From assembly GCA_030549775.1 (NCBI GenBank), contig CM060175.1:109732688-109796687 (forward strand): a stretch of DNA of 64,000 nucleotides, in the 5' to 3' direction. Position numbers and translations under genes: made by a program. Numbering within the stretch: position 1 is the first letter of the stretch; each line of letters opens with the position of its first letter. The DNA comes from Tamarix chinensis. Its lineage: Eukaryota > Streptophyta > Magnoliopsida > Caryophyllales > Tamaricaceae. Shown in pieces: positions 46,740 through 57,713 of this stretch. Under the pieces are notes generated by a model, which ran no database searches, was not told the DNA's origin, and saw only the letters and a program-made list of their open reading frames with translations.

Positions 46740-48000
46740 CACCTAGGGTCGGTGGTGGTCCGGTGGCGGCGGCGGCGGTGGAGGAGGAAGGGAAGAGAAA
46801 AGATCAAGGTGGGGGCTGGATGGCAAGAGGAAAAGAGAAGTTTGAGGTGGGGGAGAAGCAGCAGGTGAAGGGGAGTGGAATGAGGGTGGTGGCGTGGCAA
46901 GTGGTGGCGGCGCGCGGCGGCGATGGCGGCGGCCGAGGGTGGTGGAGAGAGATGGAAGATGAGGGAGGAAGGAGGAGAGGGAGGCAGGGAAATTTGAAGG
47001 CAGGGAAAGGTAGAGGGAGGTCTGCTGGGCATTTTGGAGGGTGGAAGAGGCTCTGGTGGCGGCTAGGCTGGCGGTGGGAGGCGGCGCAAGGGCGGCGAAG
47101 GCTGGAGGTGGTGGTTTCGGGATAGGACTTTTGCACGGCTATGGCGGCACGTGCAGGGCAAGGGGAGGGGTGCTGGTGGCTTGGTTTTGTCGAGGGAGTT
47201 GCAAGGATGATAACGGTGGGAAGAAGTGGTTTCGGCGGTGGCTGGAGGCGGCAGAAATGGCGTGTGTTCTGGCGGCGGCGGAACAGAGTTTCAGCAAGGT
47301 CCGAAGGGAGGACTTGCTGTGGCCGTTCGGGAGGGGGTATTTATAGACCAAGGGGGGAGGAAAACGACGAAGGGAGAAGGAGGCATGCGGGGCAGGGGTG
47401 CAGGTGGCCGGCCGATGGCAGGCGGTGCAGGTCCTGCCATGGCAGGTTAGGTCGGGGAAGGGGAGAGGAAAAAGGGAAAGAGAGGGCACACGGGAAGGGG
47501 AGAGAGGGACTTGGTCGGGGTCAAAAAAAGGAAATAAAATGACAGGGAGAGGGGCAGGTGAGGATGGTCGGTGCGGGTGGCTGCCGGCGAAATTGACTTG
47601 CAGGTGATTTGCAGGTCGGGGTGCAGGTCGGGGAAGAAGAAGACAGGCAGGGTGGACCGGTGGTCCAGGGAAAAAGAAAGAGAAAGGGAACCGGCCGGTT
47701 CGGCGTTTATAAGATTTTTTTTAAAACTAAACGCGGCGTACTAAGGGTTGTTGAAGGAAAACGCAGCGTCGCGTCGTAGGCTGGCAACGGTCATTTGGGC
47801 ACTTAACGCGGCGCGGCGTTTCGGCGTCCTCGGGGTTAAAACACGTCGTTGCGGGCATAAGCGTACGAGGGCCAGCGCACGGCGCTAGGCCGTGGGAGGG
47901 AGAAGAAGGAAGGTTTGGGCCGGGCGAGGCCCAATTCCGGCGGGAAGGTAGAAAAAGGAAAAAGAAGGAAAAGAAAAAGGGAAAAAGGAAAAGAAAAGGA
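46740..48000 (-). other. Purine/pyrimidine tract of E8
   Basis: G- and A-rich on the plus strand, with GGTGG, GGCGGCGG and GGGAAGGGG runs. Long frames on both strands are Gly/Arg-rich or Pro/Ser-rich depending on strand and overlap each other, which suggests composition and not coding. Confidence 0.6.
47338..47345 (-). promoter_or_regulatory. TATA box of E8
   Basis: On the minus strand CTATAAATACCCCC lies 964 bp from the right end (48309), matching the E5 box and its downstream GAACGGCC. Confidence 0.7.
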
Positions 48001-48439
48001 TGTATTTAGGGTTTTGGATTTTACATGAATTATTTAGAATATTTTTGGGCTATTTAGAGTATTAATATTTATAAAATATTAAATAAATTCCCTTTTTACT
48101 TATTTTAGACTATTTTAGATAAATTCCCTTAACCTCCATGCTAATTAGGAAAAATACCCAAATTTTCTTCCAATTAATTTTTTTTTATTTTCCTCTTAAT
48201 ATACCTTAATTAATTCTCTAAATTTTAATAAATGAATTTATATAATTAATTTTCCTAATAATTCCTTATTTGGCCATAATTTCGAAAATTAGGATTTTGG
48301 GATATTACAGCCGGTGTCGCCTGTCACCACCAACCCAAGGTGAAACCCTAAACCCTCTCAACCCTAAACCCTCTCAACCCTTTTTCACTATTTATATAAG
48401 TTTTATTTATTTTATTTTATTTTATTCCCTTTATTTCAA

Positions 48440-48584
48440 TTATATTATTATTATTATTACTACTACTACTACTACTAATGTGTTTTATTATTATTGCTAT
48501 TAAGGGCCGAAGCCCTATTCTATTTTTGTTTCGGTTATAGTATTATTAATATTGTTGATATTATTATTATTAATAATATGTGAT

Positions 48585-48631
<47 letters not shown>

Positions 48632-49120
48632 TTATTATCTTCAATGTTAGTATTATTATTCTATATAGGGTTGAGACCCTATTATGTCTATTTCGAATTT
48701 TAGTAGTAGTATTATTAATATCATGTATTATTATTATTATTATTATTATTATTGTCATTATTATTATTATTATCATTATCATTATTACATTAGTAATTAT
48801 TATTATTATTATTAGTTCTATTATTTATTCAATGCAGGGTTGAAACCCTACTTCATTTTATCTTCGATTATTATTATTACTATTATTACCGTTATGAATA
48901 TTATTATTTTGTAATATTATTATGGTTTTTATCATTATTATTATTACTATTTCTATTATTATTTTTTTAGTATTATTATTATTTTGGTGAAGGGTTGAAG
49001 CCCTTATTACAACATTTATTTCGAACCATATTATGATTATTATTAGTATTTTTAGTATTATTATTATCGTTATTATTATTATCATCATCATTATTATTTT
49101 TAGTATCACTATTATTACTA
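48440..49120 (+). repeat. Microsatellites of E7
   Basis: (ATT)n tracts, plus (CTA)n at about 48454-48474 and a longer (CTA)n at 48588-48631. AGGGTTGAAACCCTA-type spacers recur as in E6 and E9. Confidence 0.9.
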
Positions 49121-49789
49121 TTAGGGTAAAGTCTTCAAACCGTATATTATCAACTTTTACAATATTACTATTATTTCTTATATCTTTAGCAAAATTAGTA
49201 ATTAGTTAATGTCATTATTATTAATATGTTATTATTTTATCAAAAACTTAGTCTTAGAATAAATTAGTAAATAATAGTATTTTTGGTAGGAGAGAATCTA
49301 ATCTTTAGCTTTTCCCTCATATAGGTGAGACCAGTCAAAGCCCTAAGGAGGAGTAGGAACGTGCTCTAAGACCGGTGTCGTTTTAGGTAAAAGTGTAACT
49401 AAGGCCTTATGTGTATTTATGTGCCCTATATGATTGGATGCCTTATATAATTTCATGTTGTGTATCATATGCTATTAGTTAACCATTTTATGTATGGAGC
49501 AGCTTAGAGTTAAGGTATGCTTATATGCCTTCTTATTGTATATGTTGATATGTATATGTGGTGAAGTGTTATGGAATGTGATGTAATGTGTTGTGACCTT
49601 TTATACATGCATGTGAGGATATTTAAGGTGGTATTGTGGGGTGGAAAGGATGAAAAAGGAAAATGGGGAAGTAAGTTTGACCAAAGGGAAATAAGTTGAC
49701 CAAGGGGTGTGAGTTGACTTAAATATTTTAATGGTCCATGGGTGGATTAATAAAATGGGGATTTTAAATAAAATAAAAGAGTGGGACAA

Positions 49790-50060
49790 TCTAAAGTTGT
49801 GCATGGGAGAGTCTATGGCTTTGCATGGGAGAATCTAGGGTTTCGTATGGGAGAATATATGGTTTTACATGGGGAATCTAATCTATAGTTTTGCATGGGA
49901 GAATCTAATCTATGGTTTGCCTGGGGAAGCTAGGGTTTTATATGGATGGAGCTAGGGTTTTATATGGATGAATCTAGGATTTTACATGGAGGAATCTAGG
50001 GGTTTGCATGGATGGATCTAGGGTTTGCATGGTGAATCTAGGTTTTCATGTGGGAGTTTT
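49790..50060 (+). repeat. GGGAGAATCTA minisatellite of E7
   Basis: About ten units of GCATGGGAGAATCTA or GGATGAATCTAGGGTTTT, same family as in E6. Confidence 0.8.
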
Positions 50061-50828
50061 AGGGTTTTGCATGAAAAGTTCGAAAGGTTACATGGGATGT
50101 GTAAAGTCTGCATGGGAGTAAAGTTTACATATGAAAAGTTGATTTGGGATGTAAGGAAGGTAATGGAAGAGCTATTTGGGTGTTTGGAGGCTTTGGATGA
50201 AAAATAGTACGTAGGATAGTATAAGGGTACATAGGAGGTTGAGATAAGGTTTGGGGGCAAACCCTAATTTGAGGAGGTGGTAAAAAGGGAGAAATAAATG
50301 AGGGTGAGTGGAGTACAAGAGGATGATGAAAATGATTAAGTAAGGATGAGCATGATTAACATGGAAAAATAATAAGTGGAATGTGAGAAATAGAAGGGTG
50401 ACATGTGGACATGAGGAATATAGGGTTTGTTATGGCCAGTTAGGATTTGGTGTGGTTACCTAGGGTTTTGTAACCACACATGTGCTTGAGGAATAAGGCG
50501 TAATGATGAGAGTTGAATCTAAAGGGTGTGATGTGTGGAGTGATAAAATGATTTGGGTTACGTAAGGGGGAGTAGGATGGGCCACATAGGCCTAAATTAG
50601 GGTTTTGCGATAAAACCCTAGAGTGAGATGTGGAGTGGACTTGGAAGTGTAAGGTAGTGGGTCTTGACCCATATACTTAAGAGTTGGACTTCTAATGTAA
50701 GATATGATTTCGAGGAAAGGATGTTGGGGCATGTGACACCCCAAAATTCACTATTTTTTTAAAGCAGAAATAATTAAAATTAGAAATACTTAAATTAAAA
50801 CCCGTGAATTTTGGGAATGTTACCGCCG

Positions 50829-50874
50829 CACTTAGTATCCGACCAGTTCTCTCCGACCATTCCAGTACCAAGTG
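50829..50874 (-). other. Terminal hairpin of E9
   Basis: CACTTAGTAT (50829-50838) faces GTACCAAGTG (50865-50874), with two weakened positions. A shorter inner stem surrounds a ten-base loop. Confidence 0.5.
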
Positions 50875-51194
50875 CTAAGGCTATAAGAAAAGTAATAATC
50901 AATTATAAATCAAGACAACTCAAATTTCAAATAATCATTAAGCTGTTGTAGAAAAAAAATCAGAGTACGCATAAAGAATTATTATTCAAGTTAAAAAGAG
51001 AATAGCTTACAACCGATAAAAGATTAACAAAAGGAAGTATAATCATATCAATACTAAAATATGGTCACAACTCTCTTGAACTTGGAGCCAAAACATGCTC
51101 AACCCTTAGGCTTGACTGATGTATCACCCAGCTACACAAGGTCAAAAGGGCATACTACTCGTGGGAATGAGCAGCGCCTATAAAATGAGTGATT

Positions 51195-51209
51195 AGTACG
51201 CTACGTACT
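51195..51209 (-). other. CAGTA-type hairpin of E9
   Basis: AGTACG (51195-51200) pairs perfectly with CGTACT (51204-51209) over a CTA loop. It lies at the same place as the CAGTA hairpins of the other units, just beside ACTCAGTA/TACTGAGTA. Confidence 0.5.
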
Positions 51210-51409
51210 GAGTAAGGTACCCGAGCACTAAGGACAACACATAAAATCATAGAAATAAAAGAGCATAATCTATCATGATAACATAAAGGCAAATGTACGA
51301 TCAGGTGAAAATGCCAAGATCCAATATAGTTCAGATTAATTACTTCATTAATCCTTTAGCGAAATATTTTCACACCATGCTCTTTATCAAGTCCATACGA
51401 GTACGAGAA

Positions 51410-51690
51410 TGCCACTATTTTTGCTGGTGGATCGGTCTCCAGGGCACTTTGGCTCCTGGCCACTATTATAGCCAGTGGATCGGTCACTTAGAGTACATGT
51501 TCTACCACTATTATATGCTGGTGGATCGGTCGGGCCCCTTTTCTCGCACGGTGTTCCACTATAAGTAATTAGTATCTTCCCATATCTTAACTACATAAAA
51601 GGTTTGGTTTATTGAGCTCGGGATCCCCCACTATTTTTGCCGGTGGATCGGTCACTAGGGTAACATACCCTACCACTATTATTATGTGAT
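51410..51690 (-). repeat. Module-plus-hairpin array of E9
   Basis: Four to five modules. The clearest hairpin is TAGGGTA (51656-51662) with TACCCTA (51666-51672), seven perfect pairs over ACA. A CCAGGGCAC..GCTCCTGG hairpin lies near 51439-51459. Confidence 0.8.
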
Positions 51691-52074
51691 TAATGTTTTA
51701 AGTATCTTATTCAAAATCTTTCACCATGGAAATGCCCAAATCATTCTCTTTATACTTCATACATCACAAATCATAAAATTCCACCATCATAATTACACTT
51801 TAATCACTAAATACACATGATAATACAAAAATTCTAAGCAACCACAACAAATCCTAATTTTCCACACAAACCCTAGTTCGGTCTCCTATGGATCCTTATA
51901 TAATCTTGGATCCTTATATAATCTCCACGTACTATTTTTCATCCAAAATATTCAACCATCCAAATAACACTTACATTACATTCCTTATATCCCAAATCAA
52001 CCTTTCATATGTAAATTTCACTCCCATGCAAACTTTACACATCCCATGCAACCTCTTGAACTTTTCATACAAAC

Positions 52075-52745
52075 CCTAAATCCCATGCAATCATTAACTC
52101 CTATGAAAATCCTAACTCCACCATGCAAACCCTAATACCACCACACAACCATTAATAACACCATGCAACCATTAATACCACCATGCAAACCATAATACCA
52201 CCATGCAAACCTTAATACCACCATGCAAACCCTAATACCACTATACAACCATTAATACCACAATGTAACCATTAATACAACCATGCAAACCCAAGATTCA
52301 ATCCACACAAAAACCAAGGTTTCTCTATATAAAATCCTGAATTCAATCCATACAAAACCAAAGATTCATCCATAGCAAACCCTAGATTCAAACCATATAA
52401 AACCCAAAAATTTATCCATACCAAACCCTAAATTCCAACCATACAAAACCAAATATTCATCCTTATCAAACCCTAAATTCAAACTGTATCAAACCAAAGA
52501 TCCATCCTTACCAAACCCTAAATTCAAACCATATAAAACTAAAGATTCATCCATACAAAACCCTACATTAGATCCTCCCATACAAAACCATAAATTAGAT
52601 TCTGCGACACAAAACCATAAATTAAATTCTCCCATACAAAACCATAGATTAAATTATCTCACACCAAACCATACAAAACCATAAACTGGATTCTCCCATA
52701 TAAGACCATAAATTAGCTTCTCCCTCACGAAACCATAAATTATAT
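52075..52745 (-). repeat. Minisatellite of E9
   Basis: About 25 units of CCATGCAAACCNTAATACCA and CCATACAAAACCNTAAATT type, 19-30 bp, the complement of the family D array but expanded and split into two subtypes. Confidence 0.85.
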
Positions 52746-53299
52746 TTTACTCTTCCACTCATAGATCATTAAAATACTTAGGTCAACTCATATCCCTTGG
52801 TCAACTTATTCCCCCCCCATTCTCCTTTTTCATCCCTTCTCCCACACAAACCACATTAGCATCCTCACATGCATGTCTAAAGGGTCACAAACCATTCATC
52901 ACATATATATAATACACATGCCATGAAAATACACGAAAACATACTTCATCTCCACATCATACTACATACGACATAATTAATAATGATAAACATAGGATAC
53001 ATAGCATGCAAAGCATATAATGCATATAAACACACAAAAGGCCTTAGTACCCCTTACCTAAAACGACACCGGTCTTGGAGCATCCTCCTACGCCTCATTA
53101 GGGCTTTGACTGATCTCACCTATTATGAGAGAAAAACGAGAATTAGATTCCCTCCTACCAAAAATACTATTAATCACTGACTTATTATAAGACTAGGTTT
53201 TTAATAAAATAATAATGTATTTATAAAATAACATTAGCTAATTACTAACTTTGCTAAAGATATAGAAATAATATAAGTATAAAATTTGATAATATAAGG

Positions 53300-53595
53300 T
53301 TGAAAACTTTATCCTAATAATAATAATGATACTAAAATAATAATAGCAAATATACTAAAAATAATATCAATGTTAATATTAATAATAATAGTAATAATAG
53401 CAACAATAATCAAAATAATACTAATAATAATATTAGTAAAATAAGTAACAAATTTAGTAATAATAATAATGATAAAAACAATAGTATTATTACAAAAAGT
53501 AATAATGACCATAATGGTTATAATAGTGAGGATAATAATCGAAGATAAAATAAAGTAGGGTTTCTACCCTACATTGAATATTAATAAACTTATTA

Positions 53596-53627
<32 letters not shown>

Positions 53628-53773
53628 TAATAATAACAATAATAACACTAATAAGAATAATAAATACCAGTGATAATAATAACAAGACTTAATATTTATA
53701 ATACTACTATTACAACTCAAAATAAGCACAATAGGGTTTCAGCCCTATATAAAATAATAATATTAACATTGAA

Positions 53774-53810
<37 letters not shown>

Positions 53811-54037
53811 GTAATAATAATAGTAATAATAATAACAACAACAACAACAACAACACTAATGGTAAGGTAGTTGTAATAATAATAACAATTTTGAAATAGT
53901 AATTAATAATAATAATAATAATAATAACATATTAGTATTAATAATAAAGATAATAATAATAATAATAATAATAATAAAATCGAATTAAAAATATAATAGG
54001 GCTTTAGCCCTCAACATAATAATAATAAGAAGTAAGA

Positions 54038-54079
<42 letters not shown>

Positions 54080-54085
54080 GGATTT
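53300..54085 (-). repeat. TTA-rich microsatellites of E9
   Basis: (AAT)n tracts on the plus strand at about 53596-53640, 53778-53830, 53905-53980 and 54035-54080, with a CAACAACAA tract near 53832-53852. Spacers carry AGGGTTTCAGCCCTA-like inverted repeats. Confidence 0.9.
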
Positions 54086-54786
54086 ATATTTGAATAAATG
54101 AAATAAAATAATTTAAGGCTTGTAAAAATAGGGAAAATGGTTGAGAGGGTCTAGGGTTCAACCTTAGGCTGGTGGGGATAGGCGGCACTGACAGTGGTGC
54201 ACGGCAGCGACCGAAAAAAGAGAAGAAAAGGGAAAAAATTGAAGGTTGGGAACAAAATAAGAAGAAGGAGGGTGGGAGTAAGGGTGATTATGATTGCCCA
54301 AAAGGAGAGGAATAGAATGATGATGGCGGTACAGCCAAAGGTGGCACCGCATGGCGACGACGGTAGTGGCCGAATAGGGAAGAAGAAGAGAAAGAAGGGA
54401 AGAAGAAAAAAAAGAGAGGAAGAGAGGGAGAAAGAGGAAAATAAAGGTAGGGGAGATAGAAGAGGGTCTGCAGCACAATTTGGAAGGTGAAAGGAGCGGC
54501 GACAGTGGTGAAAGAGGTGGCTAAGGGTGGTTCGAAGGGCGGTGGTGGCAGAAAATGGTTTGGTTAAGAAGGGAAATTCGCACGGTCGGGGTGGCTTGTG
54601 TAGAAATAATCGAAGGGTATGGGTAGTCTAGTTAGTTAGAGGGTGGTGTAGGGAAGGCGTAGGTGGCCAGAACGGGTGACAGTGTTGGCCGGAGGCGGCA
54701 AAAATGGCTTCTAAAGGGGCGGTGGTGCGAAGGAGGGTATTTTCTGAACTTAAACCAAAAACTCGACTCAACGCTTCTATGGGGTA

Positions 54787-54794
54787 TATTTATA
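54787..54794 (-). promoter_or_regulatory. TATA box of E9
   Basis: On the minus strand CCTATAAATATACCCC lies 1025 bp from the right end, inside the tract that is pyrimidine-rich on the minus strand (54180-55400). Confidence 0.65.
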
Positions 54795-55974
54795 GGCTTG
54801 AAAGGAAGTTAGGGTCGAAAGGAAAGTGGGGGAGTGGTAGGCAAGAGTGGGCACCGGCCGATGAGGACAGCCGGCACACTTTCCTGATCGTGTTTGCAAG
54901 TGGCCAAGGGAGAGGGAATCGTGTGGGGAAATGGGAGACTTGGTTTGGGTCAATGGGTGGCCGAAAAAAGGGGAAGAGGCGAGAACAAAATGGACGGTTA
55001 ACGGGGCACGATCTATGGCGAAAAACCAGGGAGAAAGGCGGCAGAAATGGTTGATGTCAATGGCAGGTGCGAAGGAAGAAGAAGATTGGGGGGGGACCGG
55101 CCGATTCGGGGAAAGAAAGAAAGAAAGAAAGGAAAAGAGGAGGAGATCGAGCGGTTGGGCGTAAGGTGAGGTTTTTAATTAAAACGGCGCGTTTTTGGGA
55201 TAAAAGGGAATAAAAACAACGAGCCATTAAAAGAAGTAAGTCAGGGCCACGCCGAAGGACAAGGAAGGAGGGAGGGGACTTAGGCCGCGAGCTGGCCCAA
55301 GTCGGGGAGGAGAAAAAGAAAAAGAAAAGAAAAAGGAAAAAGAAAGAAAAAGAAAGAAAAGGGATTAAAGAAAAGGAAAAAGGAAAAATAATGGGTTAGG
55401 TTAATTAAATTAATTAGGATATTTGAGATATTTAAAAATAATAATATTTAAATAAAATAATATTTAAACCCTTTTTAGGCTAAAATATGATTTTTAAAAG
55501 AGTGTTCATAAATTATATTTTAATTAGCAAAACACTATAATTTTCTCAAATTAAATAATTTATAAAATTAATATTAATTTGAAACTATTTTATCCTTCTT
55601 ACTTTAAATAAAATAAGTTATTTAATTAATTTCTAAATTAAAATCCTTAATTGGCTAAAATACTCAAATTTCTCCTAATTAAAACACTTATAAATTTCTT
55701 CTTGATTTACCCTAATTAATTTTATTTTATTTTAATAAAAATAATTTATTTAATAAATTTTTTCTAATAAAATATTATTTAATAATAAATAATAAAATTA
55801 GAATTTTCGGGGCATTTCAGGTCAAGTTAGGAGGTGCATGAGTGTGATGATATGAAACGAGTTCGTTAGAGGATAGGTGTGGGGAGAGTAAGTTATGCAT
55901 GTCTAGGGTAAAATTTCTGAATAAGAAATTTAAAACATTAATCATTTAAAGTGAAAGATTATTGAGCCAGGTCC

Positions 55975-56340
55975 AGCCGATCCACCAGTTAGCAATAGTG
56001 GTTAGGGTATCTTACCCTATATGTGACCAGTCCACCAACGAATAATAGTGGTCAGGAGCTTTATGCCCTGTGTGTTTCCAGCTCACTGACTATAATTGTG
56101 GGGGATTCCGAGCTCAATAAAGCAAACCTGAGTTTGCTAAGACACATAAAATACACTAAGTACTTACAGTGGAACACCATGCGAGCAGGAACTAAACCGA
56201 TCCACCGGTAAGAAATAGTGGTTAGGGTGTTTCACCCTATATGTGACCGGTCCACTGATTATAATAGTGGTTAGGGCATGATGCCCTATATGTGATCGAG
56301 CCACCGGCTAAAATAGTGGGAGGTTCTTGGACTCACATGG
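55975..56340 (+). repeat. Module-plus-hairpin array of E7
   Basis: Six diverged modules (GATCCACCGGTAAGAAATAGTGG, GTCCACTGATTATAATAGTGG; quoted in parts) with TTAGGG..CCCTATA inverted repeats between them, as in E6. Confidence 0.7.
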
Positions 56341-56937
56341 ATTGATAAAAAGGTATGGCGTGAAAAGAGTTCTAATAAGAGATTAAGTAAGTAATTAATC
56401 CGGACCATAAATGGCCTTTGATTATTATTTCTCTAAAGTGATTGTATATTATTTTATTATCATCCGGTTTGAATTATGTGCTTATATATGTTGGCCTTAG
56501 TACATGGTTACCTTACTCAGTATGTAGCGTACTGATCACTCTTTTCATGGGAGCTACTCATTCCCACGGGAAGAAGGCCCTTCTGACTTTGTGCAAGTGG
56601 GCGATGCATATTTTGATACCTTCGATGTCCATGAGGCATCAGGTGGGGCTGAGTGTTGATTATGGGCTTGGTTCGATGATTGGAGTGACGTGGTCGGATC
56701 TTCTCTTATGCCATTCTATTTCTTTATCATATTTCTTTCCTGTATTGGATTTTTTTGAATTAAATATTAATGTTTGTAGACATTATTTCTTTCGAGGAAT
56801 TTTGATTTTGCACTTTGATTTCTATCTTATGATTGATTATAAACTTTTATGCGTACTCTGATTTCTATGTTATGATCTTTCTAGTTCTTTTTATAAACTC
56901 TCGGTTTAAGTTTGAAAATAATCATTTTTAGCCTTAG

Positions 56938-56983
56938 TACTCGGTACTGGAAAGGTCGGAGTGAACCAGTATGGTACTAAGTG
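56938..56983 (+). other. Terminal hairpin of E7
   Basis: TACTCGGTAC (56938-56947) faces GTACTAAGTG (56974-56983), with eight pairs counting wobble and a weakened inner stem. Confidence 0.5.
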
Positions 56984-57063
56984 TGGCGGTAACATCCCCA
57001 GAATTCACGGGTTTTAATTTAATTGCTTATGTTTAAAAAAATAGTGAATTTTGGGATGTTACA

Positions 57064-57713
57064 GGTAGGGAGGCAGGTGGTGGTAGGGAGAGGTTGTAGG
57101 GCGGTGGCCGGGTGTGCTCAGGGTGGTCAGGCATGGACGACAAAGAAAGAAGAAGAAGAGGAAGAAAAGAAGGCAGGTTGGGCAAAAGGAAAAGAAAGGG
57201 GAAGTGGGCCGAGCCAGTCGGGGGGAAGGAGAGAAAAGAAAGGAGAGGTTGGGCTGGGCATGCGTGCGCAGGAGACAGGGGGAAAGGAAGAGATGGGCTG
57301 GCGGCCCAATGCGCAGGGGGGAAGGCTACCCTAGTGGCCCGAAGAGAAAGGAAAAGGAAAAAAGAAAGAAAGGAGAAAAAGGAGAAAGAAAAGGAAAAAG
57401 GAAAAATAGGTAAAATAATTTATGAAAAAATAGGATGTAATATTTTTGGTGGATAAATAAATTTAATAATTTAATTTAATATAATTTAATATATGGGTTT
57501 AAAAAGGTTAATTTTAGAAGAATATTAGTTTGGAAAATTATTTAACTGAAATGAGTATGATAAAATATTTATTTTAATTTATTAAATATTCTTATAAAAT
57601 TTTATATACTCAAAAATCCATAAAATAATTAAATTAAATAAATTTAAAAGCTAATTTATCCCAAATAAAAGTTATTTATTAAATTATAGGTTTTTAAAAT
57701 TTAGGGGATTATA
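57064..57713 (-). mobile_element. E2 piece 4 (presumed 5' end)
   Basis: It begins with the right duplication of E7 (GGTAG), completes the purine tract to about 57410, and ends with an AT-rich segment closing at GGGGATTATA (57713; CA mutated to TA). The AT-rich end matches E3 at 35720-36045. AAGGG follows. Confidence 0.85.

Larger units (their letters stand above)
43218..48309 (-). mobile_element. E8: solo LTR-like unit, family C (5.1 kb)
   Basis: It starts TGTAACACCCCC at 43218 and ends GGGATATTACA at 48309, with a perfect 5-bp duplication GCCGG (43213-43217 and 48310-48314). It is inserted in the pyrimidine tract of E7 and is uninterrupted. Read on the minus strand, the order is AT-rich end, pyrimidine tract with TATA box (47345-47338), TTA microsatellites, donor-like block, module array, CAGTA hairpin and terminal hairpin. 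It matches E5 throughout. No coding domain. Confidence 0.92.
48310..50731 (+). mobile_element. E7 piece 2 (between E8 and E9)
   Basis: It begins with GCCGG and continues TGTCGCCTGTCACCACCAA exactly as E6 does at 37548, confirming the join. It contains the TTA/CTA microsatellites (48440-49120), donor-like block (49320-49390), minisatellite (49790-50060) and the G-rich segment. It ends with GGGCA, the left duplication of E9. Confidence 0.87.
50732..55819 (-). mobile_element. E9: solo LTR-like unit, family D (5.1 kb)
   Basis: It starts TGTGACACCCC at 50732 and ends GGGGCATTTCA at 55819, flanked by GGGCA (50727-50731) and GGTCA (55820-55824), one mismatch. The pre-insertion sequence can be read from E6 at 39925-39955 (GATGTTGGAATAAGTTGGG), which matches the joined flanks. 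Parts, on the minus strand: TATA box (54794-54787), TTA microsatellites (53300-54085), donor-like block (53060-53135), minisatellite (52075-52745), module array (51410-51690), terminal hairpin (50829-50874). No coding domain. Confidence 0.88.
55820..57063 (+). mobile_element. E7 piece 3 (presumed 3' end)
   Basis: It begins with GGTCA and continues AAGTTAGGAGGTGCATGA as in E6. It contains the module array (55975-56340), CAGTA hairpin (56518-56534) and terminal hairpin (56938-56983), and ends TTGGGATGTTACA at 57063. Confidence 0.87.

Noticed and set aside
46763..47607. Overlapping Gly/Arg-rich and Pro/Ser-rich frames in E8
   Set aside because: Frames occur on both strands over the same bases, a compositional effect of the purine tract.
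48335..48385. Interstitial telomere repeat (CCCTAAA)
   Set aside because: Only a few imperfect CCCTAAACCCTCTCAA units, a local duplication inside E7.
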